The position numbers were made by a program, and so were the translations under genes. Below, piece after piece: positions 60,242 through 64,000 of a stretch of DNA of 64,000 bases (position 1 is its first letter; each line of letters begins with the position of its first letter). Origin of the DNA: CAZGUG01 sp964625335 (GTDB taxonomy: Bacteria; Bacillota; Clostridia; Ch29); assembly GCA_964625335.1 (NCBI GenBank), contig CAZVBE010000010.1:9974-73973 (forward strand), written 5' to 3'. A model generated the notes under the pieces. The model did no database searches. It was not told the origin of the DNA and worked only from the letters and a program-made list of their open reading frames with translations.

Positions 60242-60634
60242 ATGGACAAGACTGTTATAGGACTGTTTCAATCACAAACGCAGATAGACCTGTTAAGGGA
60301 TGAGCTGAATAATGAAGGAATACCCACCGATACATTATCAATAATCGGTCAAAGGGTTAAGTTTGAGAATGCCACATCCAATCCTAATGCCCGATCCCAG
60401 ATTTACAGGCAGATAATATCATCCGGGAGCTTTCATGGAAGCAGCTACCAAACTTCAGAGCAGATTTCGGATGAACTTGCCGGTTTTGGTATAGAAAGAG
60501 AGCACACTTCCACATATGCAGATAAAATATTCCATGGGGGCATTGGAGTTGTGATAAGGGTAAACGAAGATCAGGCGAGGGTAGCAAGCGGGCGCTTCAG
60601 AAATACAGGGGGAAAATATGTAAAGATACAGTAA
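60242..60634 (+). CDS. general stress protein 17M-like (YflT family)
   Basis: 130-residue protein starting MDKTVIGLFQSQTQIDLLRDEL, a ferredoxin-like fold common in YflT/GSP17M stress proteins, ending with a GGIGVVIRVNEDQA half. GGAGG at 60230-60234 fits the ATG at 60242; an in-frame TTG at 60236 is too close. Its last four codons and stop lie inside a 45-base perfect inverted repeat shared with the convergent HAD gene. Function unknown. Confidence 0.82.
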   Translation: MDKTVIGLFQSQTQIDLLRDELNNEGIPTDTLSIIGQRVKFENATSNPNARSQIYRQIISSGSFHGSSYQTSEQISDELAGFGIEREHTSTYADKIFHGGIGVVIRVNEDQARVASGRFRNTGGKYVKIQ

Positions 60635-60663
60635 GGAAAGTCTTTCCTTACTGTATCTTTACA
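60619..60663. repeat. 22-bp perfect inverted repeat spanning two convergent stop codons
   Basis: Arms 60619-60640 and 60642-60663 are exact reverse complements with a single T between. Each arm codes the last residues VKIQ and the TAA stop of one of the two convergent genes (stops at 60632-60634 plus, 60650-60648 minus). It can act as a bidirectional terminator stem but lacks T tails. Confidence 0.95.
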
Positions 60664-61376
60664 AGGTCTGACAAATTATTCAATAAAAAATCACAATCCA
60701 CTTCTTTCTTTATCCCTTTGGGGTTGTACCAGCCTGTTTTAAAACCGGCTCTTAATGCGCCCCCCACATCGGTACGAAGGTCGTCACCCACATGAATTAT
60801 CCGTGACGGATGTGTTTCCAGGAGCCGGGATGTTATTTCAAAGATAAGCGGATTTGGCTTTGCAATGCCCATCTCGTTGGAAAAAACCAGAACATCGAAA
60901 TGTTGTTCCAAATCATTGTCCTTAAGTATCTTCCTTATCACCCACCCGGGAGTCCGACCGGTATTGCATATAACCGCCAATCTGTACTTTGCCTTTAACT
61001 CCTTTAAGATGCCTTCCAAGCCCTCTGCAAAGAAAGGTGGTATATCAAAAAGCGAAGTGGTATAGTACAAAAATAACCTGTTCCACATCGGAAGGGTTGT
61101 ATTTACTCCAAAGTGCTCCAATATCCAATCCAGTTGTTCCTTAGGCGTAAAATCAATTTCCTTGTCTTCCTGATAGGAATAGCATATTTGTCTGCACTCT
61201 GAAAAGGCTTTAAACATATCCTCCCTGCTTATTTTTAAACCGAGCTCCCTTATCCCTGTTGTCATTTTTTCCGCCGCCAGTTCCCGTACCCTCGCAGGTT
61301 GACTGTCAACCGCCAGAGTATTCCAAAAATCAAAGGTTATAGCTTCTAAATCCAAAGGATTTTCCTCCCGGTTCAT
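60648..61376 (-). CDS. HAD-superfamily hydrolase
   Basis: 242-residue phosphatase-type HAD. Motif I is TFDFWNTLA (Asp-x-x), with the first Asp of the usual DxD kept but the second replaced by Trp, as in the YjjG/haloacid subgroup; motif II is VICNTGRTPG; motif III/IV is IAKPNPLIFE and HVGDDLRTDVGGA. An unusual DFW motif I may alter activity. Start overlaps the MerR stop (ATGA). Ends VKIQ inside the inverted repeat. Confidence 0.85.
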   Translation of the reverse strand: MNREENPLDLEAITFDFWNTLAVDSQPARVRELAAEKMTTGIRELGLKISREDMFKAFSECRQICYSYQEDKEIDFTPKEQLDWILEHFGVNTTLPMWNRLFLYYTTSLFDIPPFFAEGLEGILKELKAKYRLAVICNTGRTPGWVIRKILKDNDLEQHFDVLVFSNEMGIAKPNPLIFEITSRLLETHPSRIIHVGDDLRTDVGGALRAGFKTGWYNPKGIKKEVDCDFLLNNLSDLVKIQ

Positions 61377-61927
61377 CTATAGAATAGTTTTCCCAATAAT
61401 GTTTTCTTCCTGCTTCTTTCCTTCTTTAATTGTTCCTTCAGCTCTGCAACCTCGTAGGCCTTTCTCTTGACATCCATTTTGAGTTTTGCATTCTCGCATA
61501 CAAGTATATCCTTGTCCTTAGACCTGATCTCGTCCGAGAGTTCCCTGATGTTCTGCGTAATTCCCGCCAGCCCCTCCCTGACCTCTTCACTAAACCTATG
61601 CAGGCTGTCCTGCAGCTTCTGCTGTGAACTATCCTCCTGCCGCACTGCTGTTCCGGCTACTGCTATCTCCCTGCTGTGGCCGTCCTCCCCTACTATTATT
61701 TCAGGGGATTTCAATACTAGCTTTATCTGGTTATTCGTAAGCCCCTTTTCCTGGAGCTGTTTAATATACTGCAACGTTTCCATTTCTTTATAGGAAAAGT
61801 ATCTGTGCCCTGACTTGTTCCTTGGAATGATAAGATTAAATTCCTTTTCATAAAACCTTATCACATGTGGTTTATAGCCGATCAGCTCAGATACCTGCGA
61901 AATTGAAAGTTTCTTCTCATCATTCAT
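61373..61927 (-). CDS. MerR-family transcriptional regulator
   Basis: N-terminal MerR helix-turn-helix (SISQVSELIGYKPHVIRFYEKEF, HRYFSYKEMETLQYIKQL; residues ~6-75) followed by a Ser/Gln-rich linker and a long coiled coil (~100-175) with basic end. The coiled coil lacks an obvious effector domain or metal-binding cysteines, so it resembles RacA/MerR-like structural regulators rather than metal sensors. Overlaps the HAD gene. Confidence 0.85.
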   Translation of the reverse strand: MNDEKKLSISQVSELIGYKPHVIRFYEKEFNLIIPRNKSGHRYFSYKEMETLQYIKQLQEKGLTNNQIKLVLKSPEIIVGEDGHSREIAVAGTAVRQEDSSQQKLQDSLHRFSEEVREGLAGITQNIRELSDEIRSKDKDILVCENAKLKMDVKRKAYEVAELKEQLKKERSRKKTLLGKLFYR

Positions 61928-62090
61928 AAAACCAAAAGCCTCCTGTCCGGTATCTTATTGTTTTAATTTCTACATATATACATATTTTCCCTCTATGTTT
62001 TTTGAACTTTCCAGAAACTACCCTGTCTCCATAAAGGGATGTATACATATTATCGAATAAATTCGCAGGAATCCTAAGCTGTTTAACTAT

Positions 62091-63716
62091 TTATCCGGCT
62101 TTTTCTTCTTCCAGAACCCTTTCTATTTCGGTAATCATTTCTTTTGCTTCTCTCATATTTATTTCACCGGATATGAGGCTTTTGTTAATACTGTCCATTG
62201 CCTCCATAAACTGTACTTTCATCTGCATAATTTTAACTGTAAGCTCGTTTATCTCAGGTGTTTCTGTTTTGAGCACAGTTTCCCTGATTTCTTTTCTGCC
62301 GGCGCTTACGGCCCGTGCAAGTTCTACATCAATTGTCTCTCCTATCTGGGGTACGACTGCGTCAAGGCCTAATTTTTCCGAGATCAGCCCGGCAAAATCT
62401 GAAGCCGAGTCCTTTTCACCGTGTACCACAAAAACCTTTTTGGGCTTAACGTCAAATGCCTCCAACCACTTAAAAAGGCCGTCCCTGTCAGCATGGCCTG
62501 AGAAGCCTTCAATCTTATATATTTCAGCAGCAACATCGATTTCATCTCCCAAAATTTTAACCTTTGCAGCACCGTCCTCTAAAATCCTTCCGAGGGTGCC
62601 CTGGGCCTGGTAGCCCACAAATACAACGCTGGCTTGCGGCCTCCACAGATTGTATTTTAAGTGGTGTTTTATTCGGCCGGCATCACACATTCCGCTGGCG
62701 GAAATAATAACCGCCCCGCCTTTTATATTGTTTATCTGCATGGATTCTTCCGCTGCCCTTGTAAAATACAAATCGTCGAATTCAAAGGGATTGTCCCCCG
62801 ATTTCAGAAGTTTAACAGTATCTTCATCAAAACACTGCGGGTTTTCCTGAAAAATCCTGGTGGCGGAAATGGCTAATGGACTGTCTATAAACACCCTTAC
62901 CCCTTCAAGGAATTGGTTGCTCTTGTCTTCCTTCAATTCATTCAGGTGATATAAAAGCTCCTGGGTTCTGCCTACGGCAAAGGATGGGATTATGACGTTT
63001 CCTCCCCTTTTTACCGTTTTGTCTATTATTTCGCGAAGCCTTTCAACGCTGTCTTCAGCTTTTTCATGCAGGCGGTTTCCGTAGGTGGATTCAATAAAAA
63101 GATAATCCGCCTCTTTGATTATTGAAGGATTCTTTAGAATAGGCTGGTTATTTTGTCCCAAATCTCCCGAAAAGACAAGCTTTAAAGTCTCTCCCTTTTC
63201 CTTTATCCATATTTCCACTACCGATGAGCCGAGTATATGTCCCGCATCCATAAGCCTTAGGGAAATATCATCGTCTATTTCCAATACATCACCGTAGAAT
63301 AGATTTTGGAAGCATTGAAGTGACTGCTTTGCGTCTTCTGCGGTATATAAGGGCTGGACCAATTCCTTACCGGCTCTTATTCTTTTCCTGTTCTTCCATT
63401 CACTTTCCATCTCCTGAATATGTCCGCTGTCGGGCAGCATAATGGAGCACAGATCAGCAGTCGCCTTAGTTGTGTAAATCGGGCCGTTAAACCCGTCCTT
63501 CACCAGCTTGGGTATCCTTCCGCTGTGATCTATGTGTGCGTGAGTCAAAATGGCAAAATCGATTGAATCAACATCGAATTCAAAGGGTTTATCGTTTAGT
63601 TCCTCCTCTTTGCCCTGGAATAAACCGCAATCTACCAAAAACTTTTTTTTGTCTGTTTCAATTAAATAGCAGGAGCCTGTCACTATTTCAGCTGCTCCCA
63701 AGAATGTTACCTTCAT
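62091..63716 (-). CDS. MBL-fold, beta-CASP RNA-processing nuclease
   Basis: Metallo-beta-lactamase nuclease with the metal motif THAHIDHSGRIP (HxHxDH), AGHILGSSVVEI, SGDLGQ, and the beta-CASP cap with ASGMCDAGRI and the late HxxxH-type GFSGHAD segment. A C-terminal helical tail (~500-541) is extra. The frame is open from 63764, but GGGGGTG fits the ATG at 63716 (MKVTFLGAAEIVTGS), giving 541 residues. Probably a 5'-exo/endoribonuclease related to the CPSF-like YSH1 group. Confidence 0.92.
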   Translation of the reverse strand: MKVTFLGAAEIVTGSCYLIETDKKKFLVDCGLFQGKEEELNDKPFEFDVDSIDFAILTHAHIDHSGRIPKLVKDGFNGPIYTTKATADLCSIMLPDSGHIQEMESEWKNRKRIRAGKELVQPLYTAEDAKQSLQCFQNLFYGDVLEIDDDISLRLMDAGHILGSSVVEIWIKEKGETLKLVFSGDLGQNNQPILKNPSIIKEADYLFIESTYGNRLHEKAEDSVERLREIIDKTVKRGGNVIIPSFAVGRTQELLYHLNELKEDKSNQFLEGVRVFIDSPLAISATRIFQENPQCFDEDTVKLLKSGDNPFEFDDLYFTRAAEESMQINNIKGGAVIISASGMCDAGRIKHHLKYNLWRPQASVVFVGYQAQGTLGRILEDGAAKVKILGDEIDVAAEIYKIEGFSGHADRDGLFKWLEAFDVKPKKVFVVHGEKDSASDFAGLISEKLGLDAVVPQIGETIDVELARAVSAGRKEIRETVLKTETPEINELTVKIMQMKVQFMEAMDSINKSLISGEINMREAKEMITEIERVLEEEKAG

Positions 63717-63894
63717 TAATACACCCCCTGCAAAATTTATAAACCTTAATATTCTTCCTATCATATATTATAATATATTATGAAAGGGTACACACCTTTA
63801 TTTTTGGTATTCTTTAATAATAGCAAGGAACACATTCTTTATATAGATGCAAACAAACAGTATCGCAATATATGCGGTCAGCAATTTCTCCCAC

Positions 63895-63923
63895 TTGACA
63901 TACCAATATTTTTATTGTATATT
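63895..63923 (+). promoter_or_regulatory. promoter of the tRNA gene
   Basis: TTGACA (63895-63900), 17 bases, TATATT (63918-63923), 22 bases before the tRNA. Confidence 0.8.
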
Positions 63924-63945
63924 ATTATTTGTTGTCGCATGTTTG

Positions 63946-64000
63946 GGGCCTTTAGCTCAGCTGGCAGAGCAACCGGCTCATAACCGGTCGGTCCGGGGTT
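63946..64000 (+). tRNA. tRNA with CAT anticodon (probably elongator tRNA-Met), cut by window end
   Basis: Acceptor GGGCCTT (63946-63952), TA, D-stem GCTC...GAGC, anticodon stem ACCGG/CCGGT with loop CTCATAA (anticodon CAT), then the variable loop and the first T-arm bases. The 3' end lies outside. Methionine rather than lysidine-modified tRNA-Ile(CAT) is favoured by likeness to clostridial tRNA-Met, but the missing 3' half prevents certainty. Confidence 0.9.

Noticed and set aside
1..64000. CRISPR arrays and intact insertion sequences
   Set aside because: No regularly spaced repeats and no transposase frames were seen. The only recombinase is the Xer-type enzyme at 33567-34550.

Overview
The window is chromosomal DNA from an anaerobic, endospore-forming Firmicute, most likely a clostridial lineage. 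The evidence is the sporulation genes (spoVS, spoVK, a ylxY/pdaB-type deacetylase), strong GGAGG ribosome sites with many TTG starts, Bacillus-type GAAC-N4-GTTC LexA boxes, an M-box magnesium riboswitch, and a tungsten-type aldehyde:ferredoxin oxidoreductase. The window starts inside nrnA and ends inside a tRNA(CAT) gene.

Layout. (1) 1-20.9 kb, plus strand: a housekeeping block in the order familiar from Bacillus (nrnA-truB-ribF-rpsO-pnp-ylxY-mlpA-dut-ymxH-dapG-tepA-uppP-ftsK-rimO-pgsA-cinA-recA-recX-rny-spoVS). (2) 20.9-25.5 kb: dipeptidase, PHP phosphoesterase, purB, asnS. (3) 25.8-33.1 kb: a redox operon with a four-gene FAD/Fe-S amine or amino-acid dehydrogenase, a four-cluster ferredoxin, an aldehyde ferredoxin oxidoreductase and a MoaD/ThiS-like protein, followed by a lipoprotein with two covalent-FMN domains. 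(4) 33.6-39.9 kb: a Xer-type recombinase gene, then an AT-rich minus-strand accessory island. It carries a broken zinc-ribbon gene, a two-gene module whose proteins share a GD-M-x-Q-N motif, a 140-bp attC-like palindrome, and a compact graspetide (microviridin-like RiPP) operon. (5) 40-55.4 kb, mostly minus strand: ahcY, an M-box-controlled mgtE, the divergent yneA/lexA SOS pair, then an inverted conserved block (ynbB, spoVK, hfq, miaA, mutL, mutS, ricA/ymcA, miaB). (6) 55.5-64 kb: a lipoprotein, paired short chromate transporters, an IclR-controlled PLP aminotransferase, CBS and stress proteins, HAD and MerR proteins, a beta-CASP nuclease and tRNA(CAT).

The strongest candidate for an undescribed system is the graspetide operon at 37087-38902 (minus strand). 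A 70-residue precursor ends in a T-M-K-W-P-S-D core that matches the microviridin signature. The glutamate used for the microviridin lactam is replaced by proline, and the lactam-forming second ligase is also absent. The precursor gene overlaps one ATP-grasp ligase gene, which overlaps a gene for a four-helix membrane protein. Next to it is a two-gene module (35358-36846) that looks like a membrane effector plus a partner joined by a shared amyloid-like motif. Other unusual points are a perfect 22-bp inverted repeat that gives two convergent genes the same C-terminal residues VKIQ, and an rny gene whose only well-placed start codon is ATA.
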